Positions 17,911 to 25,924 of a DNA stretch of 64,000 bases are shown here, in pieces. The notes under the pieces were generated by a model. That model saw only the letters and a program-made list of their open reading frames with translations. It did not search any database and had not been told where the DNA came from. The stretch is from Anaerorhabdus sp036636695. Its GTDB lineage: Bacteria; Bacillota_I; Bacilli_A; Erysipelotrichales; Erysipelotrichaceae. The stretch is from assembly GCF_036636695.1 (NCBI RefSeq), contig NZ_JAVWNW010000009.1, one strand, 5' to 3'. The translations under genes and the position numbers were made by a program. Position 1 is the first letter of the stretch. Every line of letters begins with the position of its first letter.

Positions 17911-18400
17911 TCTTTCTTCCACAGTGATAAATTATTGATTGTTGTGCCTCAACATGTTCGTTCTCATGACTAACTTCTTCTAAATAAAATTGATCATGGT
18001 TTGTGATAACTATCAATATATCTGTCTGATATCCTTTCTCTTCTATAAGTCTAAAATCGCAGTTGACTAGTGGTTCCCCTTGTTTTATCTCTTGTCCTTG
18101 CTTCACTAAAATTTCAAAGCCTTCACCTTTTAAATTAACCGTATCTATTCCAATATGAATTAATAATTCTACTCCATCTTTTCCTGTTATACCAAATGCA
18201 TGGCCAGTTGGAAAGACAACTGTTAATATTCCATCTATTGGCGAGCGAACTGTATTCTCTTCCGGAACAATCGCAAGCCCTTTACCAATTAGCCCTTTAG
18301 AAAAAACTTCATCTTTCACATTTTCTAAATTCTTAATTTTACCCTTTGATACTGCCTTTATTTCTTGTTTCTTATTTTTTTTCCATTTATCGAAAATCAT
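17903..18400 (-). CDS. PTS glucose-type EIIA (Crr-like)
   Basis: 165 residues of the EIIA-Glc beta-barrel fold. IEGILTVVFPTGHAFGI-like DGILTVVFPTGHAFGI carries the first active-site His and VELLIHIGIDTVNLKGEGF the phosphorylated one. A Lys-rich N-terminal stretch of about 25 residues precedes the domain. The ATG at 18400 has GGAGG six bases upstream; an in-frame ATG at 18433 lies inside the leader terminator and is not used. Supplies phosphate to the separate EIICB. Confidence 0.9.
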   Translation of the reverse strand: MIFDKWKKNKKQEIKAVSKGKIKNLENVKDEVFSKGLIGKGLAIVPEENTVRSPIDGILTVVFPTGHAFGITGKDGVELLIHIGIDTVNLKGEGFEILVKQGQEIKQGEPLVNCDFRLIEEKGYQTDILIVITNHDQFYLEEVSHENEHVEAQQSIIYHCGRKNE

Positions 18401-18423
18401 CTTTACCCTCCAGAAAGAACATA

Positions 18424-18459
18424 AAAAGCCCACTAAATTACGTTGTAATCTAATGAGCT
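18424..18459 (-). terminator. Conditional leader terminator (antitermination)
   Basis: On the minus strand AGCTCATTAGATTAC and GTAATTTAGTGGGCT pair over 15 bases, some G-U, with a three-base loop, then TTTTTAT. It stands 24 bases before the EIIA start. Its left arm shares the GAGCTC bases with the preceding RAT, as required for mutually exclusive folding. Confidence 0.85.
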
Positions 18460-18487
18460 CTTGCCTGATATTTATTCAGTAGCACGC
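18457..18487 (-). promoter_or_regulatory. RAT site for LicT/BglG-type antiterminator
   Basis: The minus strand shows GTGCTACTG, an 11-base middle part and CAGGCAAGAG. These match the two conserved sides of known ribonucleic antiterminators (roughly GTTACTG ... AGGCAAAACC). It is about ten bases downstream of a consensus promoter and overlaps the terminator stem. Confidence 0.82.
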
Positions 18488-18496
18488 TACACTGTC

Positions 18497-18525
18497 ATTT
18501 TACTTATAAACCTTTTCACTGTCAA
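18497..18525 (-). promoter_or_regulatory. Promoter of the EIIA-licT-nanE-EIICB operon
   Basis: TTGACA (18525-18520), a 17-base spacer and TAAAAT (18502-18497). A near-consensus vegetative promoter that fires into the RAT/terminator leader. Confidence 0.85.
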
Positions 18526-18632
18526 CTATAATTTTAATTTTCACAGATTATTAAGCAAAATTGATTAATTAAGCCATTGTAACGAAGTATCAGCAAATTT
18601 ATTTTTCATTTTCATTCAATCTTACCTACTAC

Positions 18633-18821
18633 TTATCCTGGTCCGTATTCATGTATTCTTGTCTTAGAAACACAGGGAATTGGACTTTCTTTAGATAAAG
18701 ATCCATCAACTTCATATATACACGGTTTAATAATTATTTCAGATTCTTTTTGTACTGCATAGGTATTCGCTGATAATCCTAATGTTACAATTAATGTAAT
18801 CATAATTAAAGTCGTTTTCAT
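18633..18821 (-). CDS. Small secreted peptide, candidate signal peptide precursor
   Basis: 62 residues. A Lys start, a hydrophobic core and the site ANTYA (about residue 22) form a Sec signal peptide. The exported part is about 40 residues, with two Cys (KPCIYE and IPCVSK) and the end HEYGPG. GAAGGGAG lies eight bases before the ATG, and TATAAT at 18850-18845 is a likely -10. It diverges from an XRE-TPR regulator, the arrangement of several peptide-pheromone pairs. No homolog is recognised. It could equally be a small exported toxin or disulfide peptide. Confidence 0.6.
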   Translation of the reverse strand: MKTTLIMITLIVTLGLSANTYAVQKESEIIIKPCIYEVDGSLSKESPIPCVSKTRIHEYGPG

Positions 18822-18881
18822 ATACTGTTCTCCCTTCTACTTATATTATAAAGTATTTTTTTTACATGAGAGTTATAGAAC

Positions 18882-18899
18882 AAGTAATTAAAAGTAATT
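18882..18899. promoter_or_regulatory. Direct repeat in the peptide-regulator intergenic region
   Basis: AAGTAATT occurs twice, ten bases apart, midway between the two divergent starts. An inverted repeat TAACAT-N15-ATGTTA follows at 18929-18955. Both are candidate binding sites for the adjacent regulator. Confidence 0.3.
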
Positions 18900-18978
18900 G
18901 TAAAACAGCTTTATATTCCTTAATTCCATAACATTTTAAAAATTGAAATATGTTAAAATTTATAAAAGGAGTAAAACT

Positions 18979-20184
18979 ATGAAAAACTATGGAATACCAA
19001 TGGGAATTCTCATCCGAAACGAGCGAAAGAAAAGAAATCTCACTGTAGTTCAGCTATCCGAGGAAACTAACTATTCTAGGAGTTACCTCTCTAGAATAGA
19101 AAATGGTGCAGAAGTTGATGAATCAGTCTATATTAATATTTTGAATTATTTTGGAATTAAGCATTATACGGAAGTTGAATGTGAAAATTATAGTAAACTC
19201 TTGTCGGACATTATGCTTGACCTAATTTATTTGAGATGTAGCAAAGATAAACTCGAAAAAATTCTCCTTGAAATTGAACCTTATAAATATTCAAGCATCT
19301 ATGCAAAATATATGATTCTCAAATTAATGTACTATGTTCTATTTATCGAAAGCGAAAATAAAGAAAAAATGAAATTCATTGATGAGATAGATGAACTAAG
19401 TTACTTATTTTCTGCACAAGAGCAACAAGTTATTAATGATTACTTAGGTTACGAATTAATAAATAAAGATAGCAATGCTGCAAAGGAGTACTTCACAACC
19501 GCTTTGACTTTTGGCATTCACAATTATTCAACTAGCATTTTATATTATCACATCGGCATACTAAATTATAGACAAAACAACTTATGTGAGGCTTTATACT
19601 TTTGTATGAAAGCTCATGATAGATTTTCACTTGAATTAAATCATATACGACTTTTCTATACCCAATTACACATAGCAAATATATTTTCAATTAGTTGTAA
19701 TTATGATCAAGCCAATATAATTTACGAAAGATTATTAAAGAGTACAATAATCCCAGATGAAGATAAAACTATTGTCTATTCAAATATGTCGTGGAATCAT
19801 TATAAGGCTGGAAATTTCAATGAAGCTTTAAGCTACTCTATGCTACAATCCAGCAAGAACTATGCTTACTACTTTCATATGGTTATGATTTATAATGCCC
19901 TTGATGATAAAGAAGAAATTTGTAATCTTTTAAAAGAAACGAAACAATTGAAACTAAACGAACTACAAACAAATATATTCAACATTTTAGAGACTGAATT
20001 CATTACACACGATAAAAATATTAAATATTTATCACTCTTACTTAATACCTATGAAAATGCAAGAAATTCTGATGAAGCTGATATTCTTTCAATTCTAAAT
20101 AATTTCATAGTTACCTATTACGAAGAGAAGCGTCAGTATAAAGAAGCTAACTATTATTTAAGGATTAATAATAAGCAGAGTTAA
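18979..20184 (+). CDS. XRE-type HTH regulator with TPR domain (Rgg/PlcR-like, RRNPP class)
   Basis: 401 residues. An N-terminal helix-turn-helix (about 8-62, GILIRNERKKRNLTVVQLSEETNYSRSYLSRIENG) is followed by a long all-helical region with TPR-like pairs (for example ILYYHIGILNYRQNNLCEAL and IVYSNMSWNHYKAGNFNEAL). This is the layout of peptide-binding regulators such as PlcR, PrgX and Rgg. The ATG at 18979 has AAAAGGAG upstream. It diverges from a small secreted peptide gene and precedes three membrane or secreted products, so it may be their peptide-controlled switch. Ligand binding is inferred. Confidence 0.8.
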   Translation: MKNYGIPMGILIRNERKKRNLTVVQLSEETNYSRSYLSRIENGAEVDESVYINILNYFGIKHYTEVECENYSKLLSDIMLDLIYLRCSKDKLEKILLEIEPYKYSSIYAKYMILKLMYYVLFIESENKEKMKFIDEIDELSYLFSAQEQQVINDYLGYELINKDSNAAKEYFTTALTFGIHNYSTSILYYHIGILNYRQNNLCEALYFCMKAHDRFSLELNHIRLFYTQLHIANIFSISCNYDQANIIYERLLKSTIIPDEDKTIVYSNMSWNHYKAGNFNEALSYSMLQSSKNYAYYFHMVMIYNALDDKEEICNLLKETKQLKLNELQTNIFNILETEFITHDKNIKYLSLLLNTYENARNSDEADILSILNNFIVTYYEEKRQYKEANYYLRINNKQS

Positions 20185-20197
20185 GGAAATATTTGTG

Positions 20198-20223
20198 AAA
20201 AAGCTATGTAAGTAGCTTTTTTT
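20198..20223 (+). terminator. Terminator of the XRE-TPR regulator
   Basis: AAAAAGCTA-TGTAAG-TAGCTTTTT followed by further Ts, 14 bases after the stop. Confidence 0.8.
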
Positions 20224-20298
20224 ATTCATCATTCTAAAACTACAAAGCAGTTTTAAATAATATATACTTTAATTAAAGAAAGATAAAGGAATAAAATA

Positions 20299-20343
20299 AT
20301 GATTATTGCGAAATACAAGAATGGTGATACTACGATTCAGTAG
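20299..20343 (+). CDS. Possible 14-codon leader ORF
   Basis: ATG with AAAGGA upstream opens MIIAKYKNGDTTIQ and stops with TAG, ten bases before the ribosome site of the next gene. It might couple translation to the downstream ATT start. Too short to be judged by composition, so only a candidate. Confidence 0.25.
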   Translation: MIIAKYKNGDTTIQ

Positions 20344-20363
20344 AGAAAGAGAGGTGAACTTTC

Positions 20364-20933
20364 ATTATATATTTTATTCTAGTTGTAGAACTGATTTCCA
20401 TTTTTATTCTAAAATTAGTCTATCATAAGTATTCAATACGTACCATCGAGATTGATAGCTTTCAAACTAAATCGTCATTCAAAAACATAATGTTAATTAT
20501 ACTTGCAATTTTTAATTTTATCTTTATTTTTTATTATGTTTTATTTGTCAACGATTATAGATTCAATCAATTTTTTATTATCAATTGTGAATTTTGGTTT
20601 GTAATAATAGTATTTACTTTTGCTAACGAAATACTATTTCGGCATTATATTTTTAATTGGACACTTTTTAAAACAAAAGATTATTATCTCAGTAGCAACA
20701 TCAGTTCTTTACTATACGGATTAACTGCAACAATAGTTTTTTCTAGCACACTATCAGACAAAAATAATCCTGTTGAAATTATTATAATCATTTATTTTGT
20801 TCTCTTTAGTTCATTAGGGAGATTTTTCCAATTGATATATTACAGAGTTTTTCATTCTAATGTTTTATATCAACTGTTTCTTAGTGTGATAGCACTTTTA
20901 TTAACATATATTACTATTACAATAATATTATAA
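20364..20933 (+). CDS. Degenerate CPBP-type (CAAX protease-like) membrane protein, apparent ATT start
   Basis: The first ATG in frame is at 20490 (147 residues), with no ribosome site. The frame is open back to 20358, and AGGTGA at 20352-20357 stands exactly six bases before ATT at 20364. Starting there gives 189 residues and adds a first membrane helix (IYILFLVVELISIFILKLVY). About five or six helices follow. ANEILFRHYIFN resembles the CPBP motif EExxxR, with the first Glu replaced by Asn, so proteolytic activity is doubtful. CPBP proteins often accompany peptide bacteriocins or peptide maturation. Followed 11 bases later by the cysteine peptidase. Confidence 0.5.
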   Translation: MIYFILVVELISIFILKLVYHKYSIRTIEIDSFQTKSSFKNIMLIILAIFNFIFIFYYVLFVNDYRFNQFFIINCEFWFVIIVFTFANEILFRHYIFNWTLFKTKDYYLSSNISSLLYGLTATIVFSSTLSDKNNPVEIIIIIYFVLFSSLGRFFQLIYYRVFHSNVLYQLFLSVIALLLTYITITIIL

Positions 20934-20944
20934 GGAGGGAAACT

Positions 20945-21937
20945 ATGAAAATAATATATAAATTATTGTTATGTTTAATAATGATTTCAACATTAATTGT
21001 ACCTGTAAACGCTGAAGATAATGATTCAACAGAAATTGCTCTAAAGTATTTAAATGTAAGTTCCATAGATCCTTTATGGAAAGGATCATCAATAAAATCG
21101 AAAGAAAAGTTATATGATATTGATATGAATCACATTGGTGAAGTATTTGAAATTAACACAAATTCAGGTAATGGATATATAATCACCCTAAAGATTGGAG
21201 AAAAATATGTCGTGAATGAAGCTTCTCCTAATATCACATCACCCTATCATTCTAACTTGGAAAAAAATATTTATAATGGCCCCCTTAGTTATTTAAGCGC
21301 TAATGATAAAGCAACCATTAAAAACTTAGATGATAACCAAATCATAGAAAGATCACAAATCGAAAAATTTGATAGTCAAGCTATGAAAATTGATCCTGAA
21401 ATTACTTCACGACTAACTATAAATTACATTTTAGATCCCGATTATTTTCCTCGTTTACTTCAACCAGATGATCATACATGTACACCAACAGCAGCAGCCA
21501 TGATTGTTAAATATTATGCAAATGTCGGGAAATTAACATTTAAATCTTCCTACTCTGATTCAACTATTATTGATTATATGGCAACAAAAATGGGAACATC
21601 TAGAACTACACCTGCTGGAAGTGTTGTTTCCGGATTCAACAACTTTATGACTTCTTATACAAATAAAACATCAACAAGCTCAAGCATGTCAATTACTGCT
21701 GCAAATTATAGAAACTCAATTAACAGTAGTCTTCCCGTTTTAGTTACTGTAAGTTCTGGAGCAATTAGCGGTTATAATATGATTCATTCACTTGCTGGTT
21801 ATGGTTACAAGCAAACCGACGATGGAAACACTTATATTTTAGCAAAAGATCCTTGGTATAAATCCGGTTCTCCAGTAAGAGAAATTCTATTCAATTCAAC
21901 TAATGTCCTTTATCAATATAAGTTTGTGATAAACTAG
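20945..21937 (+). CDS. Secreted C39-like cysteine peptidase
   Basis: 330 residues with a Sec signal peptide (about 1-23, ending PVNA). Residues 25-150 look like a pro-region, with GYIITLKIGEKYVVNEASPN and SPYH. The C-terminal half is a papain-like C39_2 fold: catalytic Cys in DDHTCTPTAAAMIVKYY, His in MIHSLAGYGYKQ and Asp in ILAKDPWY. No ABC exporter part is attached, so it acts outside the cell, unlike bacteriocin-processing C39 domains. AAGGAGGG precedes the ATG. Third gene after the peptide/regulator pair; it may process a surface or secreted protein, or the peptide. Confidence 0.75.
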   Translation: MKIIYKLLLCLIMISTLIVPVNAEDNDSTEIALKYLNVSSIDPLWKGSSIKSKEKLYDIDMNHIGEVFEINTNSGNGYIITLKIGEKYVVNEASPNITSPYHSNLEKNIYNGPLSYLSANDKATIKNLDDNQIIERSQIEKFDSQAMKIDPEITSRLTINYILDPDYFPRLLQPDDHTCTPTAAAMIVKYYANVGKLTFKSSYSDSTIIDYMATKMGTSRTTPAGSVVSGFNNFMTSYTNKTSTSSSMSITAANYRNSINSSLPVLVTVSSGAISGYNMIHSLAGYGYKQTDDGNTYILAKDPWYKSGSPVREILFNSTNVLYQYKFVIN

Positions 21938-22005
21938 AATTAATTAAGTAGTAATCATTTTAAAAGTACTGTTTTTAAAGTTGAATATACTCAAAGGGAG
22001 CAATT

Positions 22006-23118
22006 ATGAAAAAAATTCTATTCTTGATTATTTCTTCAGTTCTATGTACTGTGCAGAATTCTACACCATTATTAGCGCAACAACAATACAAAGAAAATGA
22101 GTATATTTTTGAAGATTCTAGTTTCTATAACAATAAACTAATAACACAAATTTACAAAGATGACCTTTTTGTTTTAAATACTGATACACATCATTTATTT
22201 AAAATCTCTAATGATAATAACACTACTCTATATGTGAATTACCTAGTTACTAATTTTTCCATATCAGATAATACTATTTACATAATTAAAGAAGATAACA
22301 CGATTGATTTTCTAGATGTTTTTTATTCATTTAAAAAATCACCCATTATTCCTGATATTAAAAATTACAATCGTAATGTTGAATTCTACAATCTAGAATC
22401 CAACCAAAAGCTAGGCGAATTTAATATAAAGTTTGAATGCGATAATAACGGTATGTATTTATATCAAATTTCTAACAATGATAGATTCGATGCTAATGTA
22501 ATGATAAAAAGCAATTCTATCGGACTAGGTTCTTTAGTTTATCAAGGAGTGCAAGACAAACTTATTCTACTTGATTTTCCGATTTTTCAATTTTCAATTC
22601 ATGAAAATAGTGGTTATTCATTAATAAATGATGATTCAAATGGGAAATTAATTCATCTTAATTCTTCTCCATCTTCTGATATTAATGAAAGACTAAATCA
22701 AATAACATCTAATTACATTGATGAAAATGTATTTTACTTCGTTAATAGTGAAAACTTAGTTTATTATTTAAAAGAAACACATGAACATCCTTCAGGATCA
22801 CTACAAGGAAATTTATATGCATACAATGATGAAACAGGAGATATAAAGATTTTAGTTGAAGCTGAAATAAATGATTTTACTTTAGATAATAATTCTATAA
22901 TTTATTCATCTATATCTAATTGTGATGTAAATTCTACAGGATTTACATGTGGGTTGTATTCTTTCAATGGAAAAGAAACAAATATACTAATTGAAAAGAA
23001 GGAAATTCTCACATTTCGATTAAACAATAATAGAATTGTTACTATTTCAAGAAATGGGAAACAAACTAATCTTGAGTTATATACAGATAATCAATACTAT
23101 GTAATCGAAAAATATTAA
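22006..23118 (+). CDS. Secreted protein of unknown function, possible beta-propeller
   Basis: 370 residues with a signal peptide (about 1-25, ending LLAQ). The remainder is nearly all beta strand with repeated short blocks such as NTDTHHLFKISNDNN, SDNTIYIIKEDNT, NLYAYNDETGDIKILVE and LDNNSIIYSSIS. These resemble DUF5050-like propeller blades that read alternate display and label strands. Four Cys are outside the signal peptide. GGGAG stands before the ATG, 68 bases after the peptidase stop. No catalytic motif is recognised; substrate or partner of the peptidase is a guess. Confidence 0.5.
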   Translation: MKKILFLIISSVLCTVQNSTPLLAQQQYKENEYIFEDSSFYNNKLITQIYKDDLFVLNTDTHHLFKISNDNNTTLYVNYLVTNFSISDNTIYIIKEDNTIDFLDVFYSFKKSPIIPDIKNYNRNVEFYNLESNQKLGEFNIKFECDNNGMYLYQISNNDRFDANVMIKSNSIGLGSLVYQGVQDKLILLDFPIFQFSIHENSGYSLINDDSNGKLIHLNSSPSSDINERLNQITSNYIDENVFYFVNSENLVYYLKETHEHPSGSLQGNLYAYNDETGDIKILVEAEINDFTLDNNSIIYSSISNCDVNSTGFTCGLYSFNGKETNILIEKKEILTFRLNNNRIVTISRNGKQTNLELYTDNQYYVIEKY

Positions 23119-23171
23119 TTGTTTCTTTTACTTCATAATTTTCAAATGAGTTACTTTTTCTTAAATACTAT

Positions 23172-23214
23172 AAACTCCGCTGTGATGACAAAAGTCTGAA
23201 AGGCGGAGTTTTAT
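23172..23214. terminator. Bidirectional terminator between convergent genes
   Basis: AAACTCCGC and GCGGAGTTT pair with flanking CTATA/TATAG, 22-base loop, T/A runs on both sides. It lies between the plus-strand secreted protein and the minus-strand UvrA-like gene and repeats the core of the terminator at 8720. Confidence 0.8.
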
Positions 23215-23249
23215 AGTTTGATTCACAGTCTTAATCATCTTTAATTCTA

Positions 23250-25502
23250 TTATTTGCACAATGATTTGCGTAGATATTCAGCTGTAATTGTATTTGATGA
23301 AGTTGCCATTTCCAGTGGTGTTCCTGTAAAAACTACCTCACCGCCACCAGTTCCTCCATCAGGACCAATATCAATAATATAATCACCTAATTTCATTACA
23401 TCTAAATTATGTTCAATGACAATTACTGTGTTCCCTTGTTCCACAAATCGTTCAAGCAGTTTCATAATATTCTTAACATCGGATGCATGTAATCCCGTTG
23501 TTGGCTCATCTAACAAATAGATATTTCCTTTTTGGTCTAAATACTTCGCAAGTTTCAATCGCTGTAACTCACCACCAGAAAGAGTTGATAATGGTTGTCC
23601 AAGTGATAAATAAGATAATCCCACCTCATTCAATGCCATAATTTTCTTGTGTATTTTTTTTATGTCTTGAAAAAAAACTAAAGCCTCTTCTGCTGTCATT
23701 TCCAAAATTTCGACAATATTTTTACCTCGATAACGATAAGAAAGAGCTTCATTACTGTATCGTTTTCCTTCACATTCTTCACATATCGTTTCAACAGGAT
23801 CCATGAAAACAAGTTCTGTTACAATAACTCCTTTTCCTTTACATGTAGGGCAAGCTCCTTTGCTATTGAAAGAAAATAATGAAGCATTTACTTTATTTTC
23901 ATCCGCAAGTAACTTTCTTAATTCATCAAAAAATCCGAGAAATGTAACTGGCATTGAACGATTAGTTGCCATCACTCCTGATTGGTCTACAATGATTACT
24001 CGCTCTTCATATACTTTCGCAAAACCATCGCGAAATAGACTCGATTTCCCAGAACCAGCTACCCCTGTAACTACGCAAAGTACATTCTCGGGAACGTCAA
24101 CTGATACATTTTTTAAGTTGTGAATTGTTATATCTTTCAAAGGAAGAAAGTTCTTTGGTAAACGTGGATTTTCTTTAATTAAAACATTTTCTCGCATCGC
24201 TATTCCTGTCAATGTATCTGATTTGAGTAATCCTTCATAACTTCCCTGGAATAGAATTCTTCCACCATTTCTTCCTGCCATTGGTCCCACATCAATCACT
24301 TCATCAGCGGTTGAAATTACATCTTTATCATGTTCAACCACAAGTACTGTGTTTCCTTTATCACGTAAATTTCGTAAAAGTTCAGTCATTCGATGGACAT
24401 CACGAGGATGCATCCCTGTACTTGGTTCATCAAAAATATATGTCATTCCTGTTAATGAACTCCCCATGTATCGCACGAGCTTTAATCGTTGTGCTTCGCC
24501 TCCTGAAAGACTTGTTGATTCGCGACTCATGCTTAAGTAAGGTAATCCAATATCAATCATTCTTGTTAAGGAAGAAATCAATGTCTCTACTAAAGTTGTA
24601 CTCCTTGAATCATTAATCGTTTGAAGAACCTCTCTTAATTGCGTGAATTCCATTTCGCACATTTCATCAATACTGTACCCATTAATCTTACAAGAACGAG
24701 TTTTTTCACAAAGTCTTTTCCTCTTGCAATCTGGACATTCATGTTCAATCACCAGACTTTTCATTCGTGCAATTGATTGATCACTCGAATTTGATAAGTC
24801 ACGTTTGATTAATAAACGTTCCAAATGATTAAAAATTCCTTCTACTTTTTTATTTACTTTAGGTCCTCCTTTTTCGTAAGAACCATAATACATTAGATTT
24901 TTCTCGGCTGTTGAATAATCTTTCCACTTTTTATTCAAGTCAAATAAACCACTTTCAGTATATTGTTTCCAATACCAGTTTCCATTATGAAAAGCTGGAA
25001 TATCCAACATATCACCATTTAGGCATTCATCTTCATGAATCAAAGAATGAATGTCTAAATCAACGACTTTCCCAATCCCGAAACAAGTTGGACACATTCC
25101 ATTTGGATCATTGAAGGAGAATGTTGATGCTGTACCCACATAAGGAGTCCCAATCCGCGAATATAACAGTCGTAGTACTGAATACATATCACTAATTGTT
25201 CCTACTGTTGAACGTGCATTTCCACCTAATCTACTTTGATCAATAACCACCGATGCCGTTAAATTATCAATAAAATCAACTTTGGGTTTGCTATATTTAG
25301 GCAATCTTCCTCGAATGAATGCTGAATAAGTTTCATTCATTTGTCTTTGACTTTCTGCTGCAATCGTATCAAAAACAATGCTTGATTTACCTGAACCAGA
25401 TACACCACTAAACACAACAATTTTCTCTTTTGGGATATTCAAGGATACATTCTTTAGATTATTCTGTGATAATCCTTTTATAACTATTTGATTGTGTTCC
25501 AT
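23250..25502 (-). CDS. UvrA2-like ABC-type ATPase (drug or DNA-damage tolerance)
   Basis: 750 residues with two UvrA-type ABC modules. First Walker A SGVSGSGKSS (about 32-41), first zinc module CPTCFGIGK, signature LSGGEAQRLKL, Walker B IFDEPSTGMH; second Walker A VTGVAGSGKSS, second zinc module CPTCKGKG with CEECEGKRY, signature LSGGELQRLKL, Walker B LLDEPTTGLH. True UvrA has about 940 residues. The missing length fits loss of the UvrB-binding insertion, as in class II UvrA2 proteins and DrrC-like resistance proteins. Preceded by a MerR-type promoter, so probably induced by a small molecule. Confidence 0.85.
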   Translation of the reverse strand: MEHNQIVIKGLSQNNLKNVSLNIPKEKIVVFSGVSGSGKSSIVFDTIAAESQRQMNETYSAFIRGRLPKYSKPKVDFIDNLTASVVIDQSRLGGNARSTVGTISDMYSVLRLLYSRIGTPYVGTASTFSFNDPNGMCPTCFGIGKVVDLDIHSLIHEDECLNGDMLDIPAFHNGNWYWKQYTESGLFDLNKKWKDYSTAEKNLMYYGSYEKGGPKVNKKVEGIFNHLERLLIKRDLSNSSDQSIARMKSLVIEHECPDCKRKRLCEKTRSCKINGYSIDEMCEMEFTQLREVLQTINDSRSTTLVETLISSLTRMIDIGLPYLSMSRESTSLSGGEAQRLKLVRYMGSSLTGMTYIFDEPSTGMHPRDVHRMTELLRNLRDKGNTVLVVEHDKDVISTADEVIDVGPMAGRNGGRILFQGSYEGLLKSDTLTGIAMRENVLIKENPRLPKNFLPLKDITIHNLKNVSVDVPENVLCVVTGVAGSGKSSLFRDGFAKVYEERVIIVDQSGVMATNRSMPVTFLGFFDELRKLLADENKVNASLFSFNSKGACPTCKGKGVIVTELVFMDPVETICEECEGKRYSNEALSYRYRGKNIVEILEMTAEEALVFFQDIKKIHKKIMALNEVGLSYLSLGQPLSTLSGGELQRLKLAKYLDQKGNIYLLDEPTTGLHASDVKNIMKLLERFVEQGNTVIVIEHNLDVMKLGDYIIDIGPDGGTGGGEVVFTGTPLEMATSSNTITAEYLRKSLCK

Positions 25503-25529
25503 CTTATTTCCTCCTTTATCGGTTCCATA

Positions 25530-25560
25530 AGTATAAACTCTCCCCTCGTGGTAGAGTCAA
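25530..25560 (-). promoter_or_regulatory. MerR-type promoter (19-base spacer) of the uvrA2-like gene
   Basis: TTGACT (25560-25555) and TATACT (25535-25530) are separated by 19 bases. The spacer carries the near-palindrome ACTCTACC ... GGGGAGAGT. Overlong spacers with a central dyad are the hallmark of MerR-family activated promoters. It lies 28 bases before the start codon. Confidence 0.78.
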
Positions 25561-25580
25561 TAGTCATTTCAAAACAAATT

Positions 25581-25602
25581 AAAAAGTGGTTTCCCACTTT
25601 TT
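25581..25602 (-). terminator. Terminator of the darA-like gene
   Basis: AAAAAGTGG-N4-CCACTTTTT overlapping the stop at 25601. It insulates the c-di-AMP receptor gene from the MerR-type promoter downstream. Confidence 0.75.
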
Positions 25603-25924
25603 ATAGTTTTACAAATTGTGCTACATCAATTACGAAGATTGTTGCTCCACCTACTTGAACTTCAACAGGGAATGATGCATATCTTCCAATATCATAAGAT
25701 GCAGTTGAAGGAACAATTTCTGTACGACGTTTACTTTCATTTCCGATTATTTCAATCGCTTTTTCTACCTTATCATCTTCAGTTCCAACAATAATTGTCG
25801 TATTTCCTGCACGAAGGAACCCACCTGTAGTTGCTAAACGTGTTACAGAGTAATTTTCTTTGGTTAATGCTGATGAAACACTAGAACTGTCATCGTTTGA
25901 TACAATTGCTAAGATAAGTTTCAT
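25601..25924 (-). CDS. darA: Cyclic-di-AMP receptor, DarA/PstA (YaaQ, DUF970) family
   Basis: 107-residue PII-like protein (MKLILAIVSNDDSSSVSSAL, VTRLATTGGFLRAGNTTIIVG, and the C-terminal GGATIFVIDVAQF), matching the DarA/PstA family that forms trimers and binds c-di-AMP. The TGGFLRAGNTT loop is the ligand-binding region. The ATG at 25924 has GGAGG six bases upstream; an earlier start at 25939 would place that site inside the gene. The family is largely restricted to Bacillota. Its partners are unknown. Confidence 0.93.
   Translation of the reverse strand: MKLILAIVSNDDSSSVSSALTKENYSVTRLATTGGFLRAGNTTIIVGTEDDKVEKAIEIIGNESKRRTEIVPSTASYDIGRYASFPVEVQVGGATIFVIDVAQFVKL

Noticed and set aside
18928..18960. 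Complete vegetative promoter for the XRE-TPR regulator
   Set aside because: A TAAAAT is present at 18954 but no acceptable -35 at 16-18 bases, so I list only the repeats.
20490..20933. Active CAAX-type (CPBP) protease
   Set aside because: The first Glu of the EExxxR motif is Asn (NEILFR), so I keep only a degenerate CPBP-like label.
20945..21937. Bacteriocin-exporter peptidase (C39 ABC type)
   Set aside because: There is no membrane or ATPase domain; it has a Sec signal and a pro-region, so it is a free secreted peptidase.
23250..25502. Housekeeping UvrA of nucleotide excision repair
   Set aside because: It is about 190 residues too short and has a MerR-type inducible promoter; no uvrB or uvrC lies nearby.
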